A stretch of 64,000 nucleotides of DNA, taken from Rhodovibrio salinarum DSM 9154 (GTDB lineage Bacteria; Pseudomonadota; Alphaproteobacteria; Kiloniellales; Rhodovibrionaceae). Below the pieces are notes generated by a model. The model had not been told where the DNA came from. It searched no databases and saw only the letters and a program-made list of their open reading frames with translations. Both the position numbers and the translations under genes were made by a program. Positions 1-8,642 of the stretch are shown here, piece by piece (within the stretch, counting starts at the first letter, position 1; each line of letters opens with the position of its first letter). The stretch covers positions 4,033,347-4,097,346 of the forward strand of contig NZ_KI911559.1 in NCBI RefSeq assembly GCF_000515255.1. Direction: 5' to 3'.

Positions 1-556
1 ACGCACCGGGAAAGACGGCACGGTGTTTACGATGCCCAAATTCCGGACCATGCGCATCAACGATCGAAAACGCTCAGTGATCACAGCGCCGCGAGATAGC
101 CGCGTCTTCCCCTTCGGAACGTTTCTGAGAAAAACCAAGATCGACGAACTGCCGCAGTTCTGGGCCGTTCTGGCAGGGCGCATGTCGATCGTCGGACCGC
201 GGCCGGAAGACCCCAAGATCGTCGACAACCATTACACCGACTGGATGCTGGAAACCCTGCGCGTCAAACCGGGCATCACCAGTCCTGGCGCCCTCTTCGC
301 CTATGCTTATCAGGACTACTTCCTGGAACAGACGACCCCCTATGAAAGCTACGTTGAGGCGTTGCTGCCGAGGAAGCTCTCGTTGGAGCGGGTTTACGTC
401 GATCGCGTCGGGTTTGCCTACGACATGATGGTGATCGCGCGGACCCTCGTCACCATCCTGCAGATGCTGACCGGGCGGCACATCTTGGGGACTCCGCCGG
501 AGAGCGAGGCAGCCCGTCACTGGCTGCCATCTGACATGCCGCTGCTCCCGAGGTAA
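1..556 (+). CDS. Initiating sugar-phosphate transferase (PglC/WcaJ type), 5' partial
   Basis: The reading frame is open from base 2, so the start lies left of the window. The visible part is the cytoplasmic catalytic domain of a bacterial sugar transferase, which moves a sugar-1-phosphate from a UDP-sugar to undecaprenyl phosphate on the inner membrane. Family marks are KFRTM, then the catalytic Asp-Glu pair in KIDELPQFW, then MSIVGPRPE. The N-terminal membrane anchor is not in view. The C-terminal extension after the core is longer than in minimal PglC proteins. The DegT aminotransferase that follows convergently and the CapD dehydratase fit synthesis of an amino-deoxy initiating sugar. The family is clear; the sugar is inferred. 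Confidence 0.9.
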   Translation, partial: RTGKDGTVFTMPKFRTMRINDRKRSVITAPRDSRVFPFGTFLRKTKIDELPQFWAVLAGRMSIVGPRPEDPKIVDNHYTDWMLETLRVKPGITSPGALFAYAYQDYFLEQTTPYESYVEALLPRKLSLERVYVDRVGFAYDMMVIARTLVTILQMLTGRHILGTPPESEAARHWLPSDMPLLPR

Positions 557-603
557 CGTTCTGCGTATGCGGGTGGGCTGATCGCTTGCAACTCACGACT
601 TCC

Positions 604-1776
604 TCAAGCCTTCAACAGCAGCTTGCGAACAGTCACTATCACGCGCTCGACCTGGCTGTCGGTCATGCTGCTATATAGCGGCAGGCTGACGCAGGATCGA
701 AAGACCGAGTCGCTGTGCGGGAACATCTCTGGGGTAAGACTGTACTTGTCGCTCCAGTAGGTGTGACGATGCAGTGGAATGTAGTGGACGCTGCAGCCGA
801 TCCCTGCCTCGCTCATAAGCTCGATAAAGCGATCGCGGTCAACCGCCGCCTCAGTGGCCAGGCGCACATTGTATAGGTGCCAGGAATGCAGACCGTTCGC
901 CTCGGGTTGCGGCGGCCGGACTAGCGGTAGATCCGCGAAGGCCCGATCATAGCGTTCGGCGACGGCGCGACGTTTCTCAAGGAGTTCCCAGGCACGGCGC
1001 AACTGAACCAGCGCGAGCGCGGCGGCGACGTCTGGCAGGTTATATTTGTAACCTACCGCCAGGATGTCGTAACGCCAAGACGGCTTGGTCGCCGAAAAGC
1101 GATTGAAGGCATCGCGGTCTATGCCGTGCAGCCGCATGAGGCGCGCGCGCCTGGCAATCTCGGGGTTACGAGTCACCAGCATGCCACCTTCGCCCGCTGC
1201 AAGTGTCTTGTTTGCATAGAAGCTGAAAACGCTCGCCTCGCTGTCCAGCGCCCCAACAAGCCGCCCATCGAGCTTGGTGGGGAAGGCGTGCGCCGCATCC
1301 TCGACCACAGCCAAGCCATTGCGCTTAGCGAAGCGTGAGAGTGCCTCCATGTCGCAGCCAAGACCGCCAAAGTGGACGGGCACGATCGCGCGAGTCCGCG
1401 GCGTGATTGCGGCCTCGACACAGGCAGGGTCGATGCAGACCGTTTCGGGGTCGATGTCCACAAACACCGGCGTGGCGCCGAGGTAGCAGATTGCTTCAGC
1501 GGTCGCGGTAAAAGTGTGGGTGGTGGTAATCACCTCGTCGCCGGCACCCACCCCGACCGCTTCGAGCGCGAGGTGCAGCCCCGCGGTCGCGCTATTGACT
1601 GCGACCGCCTCAACGTCGCCGCCAAGGAAGTCCGCAAACTCAGCTTCCAGGGTCCTCGCTTTGGGGCCCGTGGTCAACCAACCCGAGCGAAGCGAATGAA
1701 CGACCTCTTCGATCTCGGCCTCAGTGATGTCTGGGCGATAGAAATAAATGAAAGCATCGTCCGTCTGTACTGACAT
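604..1776 (-). CDS. DegT/DnrJ/EryC1/StrS PLP-dependent sugar aminotransferase
   Basis: This 390-residue protein has the usual length of DegT-family enzymes, which transfer an amino group from glutamate to a keto-deoxy nucleotide sugar. The internal aldimine lysine is seen in SFYANKTLAAGEGGM at about residue 190, preceded by the VEDAAHAF aspartate that contacts the PLP pyridine nitrogen. The start ATG at 1776 has an upstream GGATAGG ribosome site. The gene shares its strand with the CapD-type dehydratase, 279 bp upstream. That gap is AT-richer and probably carries its own promoter. Dehydratase plus aminotransferase suggests a UDP-4-amino-sugar pathway such as bacillosamine. The companion acetyltransferase is not in the window. 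Confidence 0.93.
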   Translation of the reverse strand: MSVQTDDAFIYFYRPDITEAEIEEVVHSLRSGWLTTGPKARTLEAEFADFLGGDVEAVAVNSATAGLHLALEAVGVGAGDEVITTTHTFTATAEAICYLGATPVFVDIDPETVCIDPACVEAAITPRTRAIVPVHFGGLGCDMEALSRFAKRNGLAVVEDAAHAFPTKLDGRLVGALDSEASVFSFYANKTLAAGEGGMLVTRNPEIARRARLMRLHGIDRDAFNRFSATKPSWRYDILAVGYKYNLPDVAAALALVQLRRAWELLEKRRAVAERYDRAFADLPLVRPPQPEANGLHSWHLYNVRLATEAAVDRDRFIELMSEAGIGCSVHYIPLHRHTYWSDKYSLTPEMFPHSDSVFRSCVSLPLYSSMTDSQVERVIVTVRKLLLKA

Positions 1777-2055
1777 GACAACCTATCCAGTTTAACTCGC
1801 GACGGCATTAACCCAAGCACCACGTGATGCGCTCGGCTTGCGCGGGCGGATCAGTTCCATCGGTCCGAAAACATTCTACGAGGCTGCGTCACTATCAACG
1901 CCCACTGACCACTTAGCTGCCCGTTTTCCATCGTTTTTTCGCGAACCCGGCTCTTTCTGTAAATTCGGCGCTGAGCTTGCCGATATTTTAGCAGTAACTT
2001 CCACTCACATCGAGGAACCAATACGCTATTCAATTTAGCCGCTCGCACCAAAGCT

Positions 2056-4029
2056 TCACCACCTCACGACGTCACGTTGCTGCGCAGTACTGGCCCTCTG
2101 CTGGCTTCGCCTAAACTCCGGGACTTGGCGATGCACCCCCTCAATCACCTCGGCAACCGCCCCGCAAAGTGCCAGATTCTCAAGTTCCTCGATGGCCTTA
2201 TGTAAAACTTCCACGTTCGCCGTCCGCGCCGCCGCAAGGCGAAGACCGCTGTAAGCTGTCTGAACCGTCGGCTCACCGTGATGGAACAACTCCTCGTGGA
2301 GCTTTTCTCCCGCCCGCACACCGGTGAACTCGATCCGGATGTCCTTGTCCGGTCGGAGTCCGGCCAGCCGGATCATCTGCCGGGCCAGATCGACAATCTT
2401 CACGGGCTCGCCCATGTCCAGGACGTAGACCTTGCCCACATCGTCGCCATCGTCACGCAGCTGGCTCAGGCTGGCGGCCTGCAGGACCAGTTGGACGGCC
2501 TCGCGGACGGTCATGAAGTAGCGGGTCATCTCGGGATGCGTGACCGTCACTGGCCCGCCGCGCTGGATCTGGCGGGTGAACAGCGGCACCACCGACCCGG
2601 CCGAGCCGAGCACGTTGCCGAAGCGCACCGTCGTGAACCGGGTCGTTGTCCCACCATTCTGCTTCGCCCGTTCCCGCTCGGCCACGTCGCAGGCCTGGGC
2701 GTAGCACTCCGCCAATCGCTTGGTCGCACCCATCACGCTCGTCGGATTGATCGCCTTATCGGTGGAGATCAGCACCATCGCCGCGACGCCGTGGCCGCAG
2801 CAGCTGTCGGCGACGTTGCGCGTGCCGATGACGTTGGTGAGCGCCGCCTCGGGAGGGTTATCCTCTGCCAGCGGGACGTGCTTGATGGCAGCCGCGTGCA
2901 ACACGACTTCAGGCTGCTCTGCCGCGAAGACGCCGTCGACCGCCGCCCGGCTCCGCACATCCGCGAGGACGCTGCGCCGGTCGGTCTCAGGGAACGACTC
3001 TGCGAGCTCATGACCTACGTTATAGAGCAGCGTCTCCGAGTGATCCAAAAGCACCAACCGCCCGGCACCGAACTCACAGGCCTGCCGGGCAAGTTCGCTG
3101 CCGATCGATCCGCCCGCCCCGGTGACCAGCACGCGTCGCCCGGCAATGAACGCGCGCATCGCGTTCCGGTCCAACGTCGCTTGCGGGCGCTGCAGCAGGT
3201 CTTCCAGCGCGACCGGCCGGAGCTCGACCTTGCCCCTACCGTCGGTGCGGCTGTCCCGGAAGTCGGTCAGGTTGGGCAGGCGCGACAGCTGGGCCCCGTG
3301 CGCCTCAGCCTTGTCCAGCAGCTGCCGCAGAACCTCGGGCGTCATACCGCGCGTCTGGATGAAGCGCTGCGGGGCCCGGCCGCGCCGGGCGAGGGCGGCG
3401 ACGACGCGGTCGACGTCGGCCAGATCGCCCATGACCGGGACGCCCCGGATGCGCCGGCCGACGCGCGTGCCTTTCTCGTCGACGATGCCAACAACTTCGT
3501 ATGGACTGTCGGGATCCCGGGTCGTGTCCCGGATAAACAGGTCAGCAGCGTCGCCGGCGCCTACGAGCAGGACCGGCACCCGGTTGGACGCGCCCCACTC
3601 GAGGACGTGCTGGAACCCGCGATCGCGAAACACGCGGTAGATCATGCGGGGCCCGGCGAGCATCACCACGAGCAGCAGCCAGGCGATCACGAGGACCGAC
3701 CGCGGCATCGCGTCGAGCCGGGTCATGAGGAAGGTGATCGGCAGGAAAATGAGAAGCGACAGCGTGACGGCCTTGACGATGGCGATCACGTCCTGGACCG
3801 AGGCGTAGCGCCAGATGCCGCGGTAAAGCCCCATGAACCAGAAGACGCCAGCACAGACGGCCGTGAAGATCCCCACGACCAGCCAGAACTCGGGATCGCG
3901 CAGATAAGCGGTAACGCCGTCGCCCAGCCGCAGCGCGAAGGCCAGCACGCACGCGAGCGCCGCCATCACCGCGTCGTGCACGAATGCGACCGCGGCCCGG
4001 CGGTAGCGCGCGGCGAACACCCCCCTCAT
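2056..4029 (-). CDS. Membrane-anchored nucleoside-diphosphate-sugar 4,6-dehydratase (CapD/WbpM/FlaA1-like)
   Basis: At 657 residues this is a full-length long-form polysaccharide biosynthesis protein. Four N-terminal membrane helices (about residues 15-120) are followed by a first Rossmann-like segment (VLLVGAGDAADLFIRD). The catalytic extended SDR domain then begins near residue 295 with the NAD motif VTGAGGSIGSELARQ. The active-site region reads STDKAINPTSVMGATKR, with Met in place of the usual SDR Tyr, as is typical of this family. Such enzymes convert UDP-GlcNAc to a UDP-4-keto-6-deoxy sugar in the first step of bacillosamine, QuiNAc or FucNAc synthesis. The start ATG at 4029 follows a GGAGGGT-like ribosome site. 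Confidence 0.95.
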   Translation of the reverse strand: MRGVFAARYRRAAVAFVHDAVMAALACVLAFALRLGDGVTAYLRDPEFWLVVGIFTAVCAGVFWFMGLYRGIWRYASVQDVIAIVKAVTLSLLIFLPITFLMTRLDAMPRSVLVIAWLLLVVMLAGPRMIYRVFRDRGFQHVLEWGASNRVPVLLVGAGDAADLFIRDTTRDPDSPYEVVGIVDEKGTRVGRRIRGVPVMGDLADVDRVVAALARRGRAPQRFIQTRGMTPEVLRQLLDKAEAHGAQLSRLPNLTDFRDSRTDGRGKVELRPVALEDLLQRPQATLDRNAMRAFIAGRRVLVTGAGGSIGSELARQACEFGAGRLVLLDHSETLLYNVGHELAESFPETDRRSVLADVRSRAAVDGVFAAEQPEVVLHAAAIKHVPLAEDNPPEAALTNVIGTRNVADSCCGHGVAAMVLISTDKAINPTSVMGATKRLAECYAQACDVAERERAKQNGGTTTRFTTVRFGNVLGSAGSVVPLFTRQIQRGGPVTVTHPEMTRYFMTVREAVQLVLQAASLSQLRDDGDDVGKVYVLDMGEPVKIVDLARQMIRLAGLRPDKDIRIEFTGVRAGEKLHEELFHHGEPTVQTAYSGLRLAAARTANVEVLHKAIEELENLALCGAVAEVIEGVHRQVPEFRRSQQRASTAQQRDVVRW

Positions 4030-4431
4030 GATACCTAACCCTCCTGCCAGCCCGGCGTCTTGTGGCCTCCGTCAGCCCACAGCCGGATTTTGTATCGCTG
4101 ATCGACGGTCCCCATTCATTCTGTTACCGCAGACGCCCACCTGCTGCAAAGTGGGAACGCTGTGACCGTCTTGCGCGCGGCCTTTAATACCTAACGATGA
4201 ACGACCGGGGCATCTGCCGAGCCCCCTTGGGCAGGCGGTTCGACGAGCCGCGGCCGGCACAGCGCGGTCACGCCTGCCTCACGAGAATCAAGCCGGATGC
4301 CGGGTAGTCGCCAACGCGATAACAGGTCTGGGGTAAAGGTCACCGGGGCCGCCCGCCAAGATCCTCAGCGCATCCGCATGCCGGCGGCTAACCCCCGACC
4401 TCGGGCCGACCCTGCACCGTCAGACGGCAGG
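4030..4431. other. Intergenic region upstream of the CapD-type gene
   Basis: This 402-bp stretch separates the start of the dehydratase gene from the end of the recombinase gene, both on the minus strand. I see no convincing ORF, tRNA, terminator or attachment-site repeat. It probably holds the promoter of the dehydratase gene and may mark one edge of the recombinase module. Confidence 0.4.
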
Positions 4432-5481
4432 TCATGTCGGCGGTCCGGCCGGCGCCGGCGCTTCGGGTTCCGATACGGGCATGGCGTCGGGGCTGTGTTC
4501 GGCACCCGGTTCCGGCGTATCTTCGGGCCATAGCACGGCCTCTGGTAAGGGCCCCTGATCTGGCGCGCCACCGTAAACAAGCGTGCTCTCGACCGTTCTG
4601 TGGCCAAGCGTCCGCCGGGCGACCTCGGTGCCGGCCTGGACCCGCAATCGGGCGGCTACAACATGGCGAAGGGTGTAGGGCGTCACCTCACCTCCCTTGA
4701 CAGGTCCAAACACGGCCTCCGCCGCCGCCTTCAGATCCCGCCGCAGCCGATCCTCGGGACAGGCGACCGTGATGGTCGATCGGGCCTGCCACAACCTTTT
4801 CGCCAGATGACACATGGCGGGCTGCTCGGCGTGCAAAGGCACCCGGATCTCCTGCCGAGCCGTCCCCTTGTTCCGCGCCGGGTCATGCTTCGTGCCGGGC
4901 ACCCCGAAGACCAACGCCGGCTGCGCTTTCGTGCCCGCCAGGCGGACGGCCACGCCCTGCGCCAGGGCCGCTGGCCGCGCGCCCGTAATCTCGAGGACAG
5001 CAAGCGCGTCCGGTGACCATTGATGTCGAATAGCGGTTCTCAGCAGGTCGCCCCGCCGATACCGCCGGGCCCGTGCGAGCCAACGGGCCGCAGCCCTGCC
5101 TGTTCCAGCGCTGTCTGCCCCTGCCCGCCCCGGCCGGCCCGCCGGCCGATTCCCGGCCCCGTACCGCAAGAGGATGGATACGGCTGCTTGGACGCGATCG
5201 GCTTCTCGGTTCAGAACCACGGGATCGGCTTCGTAGGCAGCGCCACCAAGATCCGTGAGGGCGCATGCGGCGGCGTAGACGGTCGCCGCGCACGCTTCGT
5301 TGAAGCGCGACCGGGATCTGGCCAGGTCCCGCGGACTGAGTCCGTTCTCCGCCATGACGTTCAACGTGGCCCTATAGGTCCGCTGCGTCTGCGGGTTATG
5401 GCCGACATCAAGGACGCGGTGGGCCAAGCTGAGGGCCCGGACAAAATCGTAGGGATCCACGGGCAGGGTATCGTTCGTCAT
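4432..5481 (-). CDS. Tyrosine recombinase/phage-integrase-like protein
   Basis: The C-terminal half carries tyrosine-recombinase signatures: the first catalytic arginine in EITGARPAAL, a YTLRHVVAARL segment matching box II (H-x-x-R here Y-x-x-R), then LGHRTVESTLVYG with the conserved His and the nucleophilic Tyr. The frame stays open to 5700, but the ATG at 5481 follows a GGAG ribosome site, giving 349 residues. The upstream extension looks unlike coding sequence. The protein ends in a Pro/Glu/Ala-rich tail. It is divergently arranged with a small basic protein and a ParB-like protein, suggesting a mobile or plasmid-derived module. The N-terminal core-binding domain is hard to recognise. Confidence 0.75.
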   Translation of the reverse strand: MTNDTLPVDPYDFVRALSLAHRVLDVGHNPQTQRTYRATLNVMAENGLSPRDLARSRSRFNEACAATVYAAACALTDLGGAAYEADPVVLNREADRVQAAVSILLRYGAGNRPAGRPGRAGADSAGTGRAAARWLARARRYRRGDLLRTAIRHQWSPDALAVLEITGARPAALAQGVAVRLAGTKAQPALVFGVPGTKHDPARNKGTARQEIRVPLHAEQPAMCHLAKRLWQARSTITVACPEDRLRRDLKAAAEAVFGPVKGGEVTPYTLRHVVAARLRVQAGTEVARRTLGHRTVESTLVYGGAPDQGPLPEAVLWPEDTPEPGAEHSPDAMPVSEPEAPAPAGPPT

Positions 5482-5784
5482 CTGAGCCTCCAGGCTGTTC
5501 TTGGTTCCGTCCTTCAAGGAGGCACAAGAAGCTGCAAACGCCAAATTCCAGGCGTGCGTTGCCGGACACCCTATTGTCGCTTTCTGTGCTAAGCGCGTAT
5601 CGGTCCAAATCGACGTCAACAATTTATCAGAACAAATTCCTGATAGCCTCTTGCGCAGCCGGATCAAAAGTGGTCGGCGGCCGGCTCCATCTCTTTCCAA
5701 TCTGTCCTATAGCGACTAACCACTTGCCCATACAGCTCATATTGCTATGTGGATCCTAGCACCAACGGCAGGCGGAGATCCGGC
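5482..5784. promoter_or_regulatory. Divergent intergenic region between recombinase and ParB-like operon
   Basis: About 300 bp separate the divergent starts at 5481 (minus) and 5785 (plus). The region is AT-richer than its neighbours and has short palindromic pieces around the repeated sequence ATTCCTGATAG / TATCAGAACAAATT. It should contain promoters in both directions and is a candidate operator for the ParB-like protein. No strong sigma-70 box could be chosen by eye. Confidence 0.4.
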
Positions 5785-6126
5785 ATGGACGACCGGCAGG
5801 CGATCGAGGTGCTGTCGCGGATCTACCCCCGGTCGAGACGGGTAGATGACCGACGGGGGGCGCTGCGAAGGGCCGTCGACGCGAAGCGCGGCTTGATCCT
5901 GCAGATGCACGTTCACGGCTGCTCGCGCTCGGAAATTATCCAGCAGCTTTACCGAGAGGGTGTTCAGCGGTCCGACGGCACGCCGCTGTCGCCCAGCCAG
6001 CTGAGCTCCCTCACCACACGCTGCCGGATCCTCCACGGCGAACCCGATCCAGCCGCGCCGGGCACGACGGATCCCGTGGACCCGGCTGCTCCAAGTCGAC
6101 GGCGGGGAGAGGAGGCCACCGCATGA
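5785..6126 (+). CDS. Small HTH-like basic protein of the recombinase/ParB module
   Basis: This 113-residue protein is not assigned to a named family. Residues 25-75 form a helix-rich basic segment with a helix-turn-helix look: GCSRSEIIQQLYREGV, then GTPLSPSQLSSL. This resembles the small DNA-binding segments that follow some resolvases. The C-terminus is Pro/Ala-rich and charged. The ATG at 5785 is preferred over 5749 because a GGCGGAG ribosome site lies just before it. The stop codon overlaps the ATG of the ParB-like gene in an ATGA, so the two proteins are translationally coupled and probably act together on DNA. The HTH call is inference. Confidence 0.6.
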   Translation: MDDRQAIEVLSRIYPRSRRVDDRRGALRRAVDAKRGLILQMHVHGCSRSEIIQQLYREGVQRSDGTPLSPSQLSSLTTRCRILHGEPDPAAPGTTDPVDPAAPSRRRGEEATA

Positions 6127-7199
6127 AGGCACCAGCACCCACATACGTCGCCCTCGACACCTCGACCGAAGAGCAGGATCAGCCGCTGCGGCGGCCGCCG
6201 ACCAAGCAGGAGGTCACAGTGATGGCCAGCGCCCTTGAGACCGAGGGGCTCGAAGAGCCGCTCACCGGTTTCCTCGAAGGCGAGAAGGTCAGAATCATCG
6301 ACGGACGCGTTCGTCTCCGGGCGCTGTCAAAGCTGGACACGGCGGGCCGCCTGCCGCTGCCCCACGGCACCGGCCGAACCTGTATCGCCGTCCGTGTGCT
6401 CAATCCGGACGCCGCCTATCATATCGCCGCTCGCGCGAACGTCCGGATCCGGCCGCCCACTTCGAGCGAGCGCATCCGCCTGGCCCAGGTGCTGGCGGCC
6501 GACCCTTCTTACAAACAGTTTGTAGAAACTCCCGAGACCGGGCGGCCGCCCGGTCCGACCCGGGCGATCGCCAACCTATTCTCGCTGACCACCGAAGGCG
6601 CTCGGCTGATCCGCCGGACGGCAGGGGCGGTTCCGCCGTTCGGGGTCTGCCAGCTCATGGCCACGAGCTGCGACCGGGACAGCTCGCTCAAGCGGATCGG
6701 TCAAGCAGTCAAAGCTGGTACCGACGTCGACACGGCGGTGGCGGCGGAGCTGCAAGGCAATACCATGGACAGCCATGGCAATCGCGATACGGGAGCGGAG
6801 CAGCTCACCCCTGTAACCGCGGCTTCGCACGCGCCGCTGCATGACGCTGACGCCGTGCGCGAGTTCGCCATCACGCTACGTCAGCGGCTTTCACCATCCG
6901 ACCGGAACCGGTTCGTCCGGGCCCTCAACGGCCGTGAGCGCCCGGGCGAGCCGCGCAGCGGAGCGCTGGTCTCACGTCAAGAGGTTGAGCGGGTGCGTCG
7001 CCGCATACGTCACGCGATGACGGATCCCAACCTCGATATGACCCACGGCGCCCTGGCGGATCTGGCGCATTGCGGCGAGGCCTCGATCAGCGAGATCGTA
7101 AATGCGAACGGGCGCAAGCGGCGGGAACTGATCACCGACGTGGACGCTGCGCTGGACAGGATCGGCCGGCCTTACGATCCGCCCGACCCGGATGCTTAG
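6123..7199 (+). CDS. ParB-like N-terminal-domain DNA-binding protein
   Basis: The 358-residue product begins with a ParB/sulfiredoxin-fold segment. Residues 25-75 contain LEEPLTGFLEGEKVRIIDG then RVRLRAL, matching the 'v-DG-hRl-A' core of ParB-like domains. A helical DNA-binding region follows, with TSSERIRLAQVLA and RAIANLFSLTTEGARLIRR around residues 110-165 resembling the ParB HTH. The C-terminal third has another possible HTH (TDPNLDMTHGALADLAHCGE). No ParA/SopA partner is adjacent, so classic plasmid partition is not supported. A nucleoid-associated or recombination-accessory role beside the tyrosine recombinase is possible. Translation is coupled to the small upstream protein. Confidence 0.65.
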   Translation: MKAPAPTYVALDTSTEEQDQPLRRPPTKQEVTVMASALETEGLEEPLTGFLEGEKVRIIDGRVRLRALSKLDTAGRLPLPHGTGRTCIAVRVLNPDAAYHIAARANVRIRPPTSSERIRLAQVLAADPSYKQFVETPETGRPPGPTRAIANLFSLTTEGARLIRRTAGAVPPFGVCQLMATSCDRDSSLKRIGQAVKAGTDVDTAVAAELQGNTMDSHGNRDTGAEQLTPVTAASHAPLHDADAVREFAITLRQRLSPSDRNRFVRALNGRERPGEPRSGALVSRQEVERVRRRIRHAMTDPNLDMTHGALADLAHCGEASISEIVNANGRKRRELITDVDAALDRIGRPYDPPDPDA

Positions 7200-7315
7200 C
7201 CAACGCGAACAGGGTCACCTCTCCACAAATGTCGTCCGGTGCGGCCTGCCGCAGCTATCTTGTATTACGAGAGTCTCTCGGAACCTCGGGAGGCTTCAAC
7301 GCCTGCGTCGAAAGT

Positions 7316-7336
7316 GGACACCTCCGGAAACCGGCT
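7316..7336 (+). repeat. Left terminal inverted repeat of the IS5-family element
   Basis: It begins GGACACCTCCGGAAACC and pairs with the inverted copy at 8597-8617 with one mismatch. A diverged version (two mismatches) is found at 9885-9905. Confidence 0.8.
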
Positions 7337-7450
7337 CCCCGGCGCGCCTGATGCGATGATCGCGGCTGCGTAGATTTGCTGGGTGCGCTGTCGGCGGGGG
7401 TTTTGGTTCGGCTTCGGTTCAACGGTCAGGCGTCTTGCCAGGATCGGCCG

Positions 7451-8533
7451 TCATGCGGTCGCACTTCGCCTGTCAAGCCAGCACCATCGCTTCATGTTGT
7501 AGACCATGTTGGCGAGTGTGATCGCGGCCTCGGCGCGGGCGAGGCCGATGGTGCGGATCACCAGCCTCATCGGCCCCTTCTGGTGGGCGAACGGATGCTC
7601 GATGGCCGCGCGCACCGCTGACTTCCTGGCGTTGGCCTTGGCCATCTGTCGTGGCATGGGCTTGCCCTTCGGCTTGCGCCGATGGATCCGGCTGACTTTG
7701 CCGATCCCGGCGAGGTAGCTCTCGTTCTCCACCGACCGGTAGGCGCTGTCTGCCCAGACGTCCGATGCCGTGTTGGTCGTATCGATCAGGCCCTCGCGCA
7801 AGCGGGCGCCGTCATGCGCGGCGGCATCCGTGACCTTCTGCCGGCGGATGATGCCGTGCCGGCGGTCCATGGAGATGTGCGACTTATAGCCAAAGGTCGG
7901 GATCGCGATGTCGATCCGCGGCGTGCCGTCCTCGGCTGGCTTGGCCTTGGAGACCTTCACCGTCCAGCGCGCATCGACGTCCTTCTGCCGCGCCTTTGCG
8001 GGCTTCTCCGGCCAGATCTCGCGAGCGCGCTTGCCCGCCTTGATCGCGGCCTTCTCCCCGTCGGTGTTGCGCTGGCGTGGGGCGGCGACGAGCGTCGCGT
8101 CGATGATCTGACCCGACATCGGCAGGTAACCCGCCTCCGTGATCGCTTTGTCCAGGCGCGCGAACAACGCGTCGAGGGCACCGGCGGCAATCAGTAGCTC
8201 GCGGAAATCCCAGAGCGTGTTGGCGTCCGGTACAACGTCGCCAGGTCCCAGCCGGCAGAAGCGCATCCAGCTCAGCCGGTCGCGCACCAGGTACTCGGTC
8301 TGGTCCAGCGACAGGCCATGAAGCGCCTGGAGCACAAGCATCCGGAACTTCAGCACGATATCGAATGGCGGGCGGCCGCCCTTGCTCACATCGCGCGGCC
8401 CAACGGCGGCCTTCAAATCAGGGCGAAAAAGCTCGAAGTCGACGGTCGCACTGAGCTTCTCCAGCGGATCACCACGCGCCGATAGCTGCCGCAAGCGATC
8501 CTCGACGTCCCAGAAACCCGGCTGTCCCGCCAT
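7451..8533 (-). CDS. IS5-family DDE transposase
   Basis: This 360-residue transposase cuts and joins the ends of its own element. An N-terminal DUF772-type segment (GGRPPFDIVLKFRMLVLQAL) is followed by the RNase H-fold catalytic domain. Likely acidic residues are Asp in QIIDATLVAAP, Asp in DVWADSAYRSVE and Glu in AAIEHPFAHQKG, the last in the Y/H-x-E signature of the family. It fills most of the element, as in single-ORF IS5 members, and appears intact. Confidence 0.92.
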   Translation of the reverse strand: MAGQPGFWDVEDRLRQLSARGDPLEKLSATVDFELFRPDLKAAVGPRDVSKGGRPPFDIVLKFRMLVLQALHGLSLDQTEYLVRDRLSWMRFCRLGPGDVVPDANTLWDFRELLIAAGALDALFARLDKAITEAGYLPMSGQIIDATLVAAPRQRNTDGEKAAIKAGKRAREIWPEKPAKARQKDVDARWTVKVSKAKPAEDGTPRIDIAIPTFGYKSHISMDRRHGIIRRQKVTDAAAHDGARLREGLIDTTNTASDVWADSAYRSVENESYLAGIGKVSRIHRRKPKGKPMPRQMAKANARKSAVRAAIEHPFAHQKGPMRLVIRTIGLARAEAAITLANMVYNMKRWCWLDRRSATA

Positions 8534-8596
8534 TCATTGCCCCTGAACCTTATCCAGCCTCAGGAGCCATGGAATCACGCCCAGCGCTTCCGCGCC

Positions 8597-8617
8597 AGCG
8601 GGTTTCCGGAGGTGTCC
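8597..8617 (-). repeat. Right terminal inverted repeat of the IS5-family element
   Basis: It reads GGTTTCCGGAGGTGTCC at its outer end, and the same end followed by GAATT recurs at 10591-10605. The shared GAATT after both right ends may be part of the element or of the preferred target. Confidence 0.75.
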
Positions 8618-8642
8618 GAATTGATTATGATGAGCGCGAACC

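Larger units (their letters stand above)
7316..8617 (-). mobile_element. Complete IS5-family insertion sequence
   Basis: The element is about 1.3 kb, bounded by imperfect 21-bp terminal inverted repeats that match at 20 of 21 positions (7316-7336 and 8597-8617; core GGACACCTCCGGAAAC). It contains one transposase gene on the minus strand. Similarity between ends may extend a few bases outward (AA...GG), so the limits could shift by up to five bases. Confidence 0.8.

Noticed and set aside
1838-2038. Short plus-strand frame between DegT and CapD-type genes
   Set aside because: It lacks a ribosome site and motif; the region is more likely promoter DNA for the DegT gene.
2278-4038. 586-codon open frame antisense to the CapD-type gene
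   Set aside because: It mirrors a clear family protein on the other strand and has no recognisable domain; long antisense frames are expected in DNA this GC-rich.
4030-4431. Possible tRNA or attachment site next to the tyrosine recombinase
   Set aside because: No cloverleaf, T-loop sequence or flanking direct repeat was found on either side of the module.
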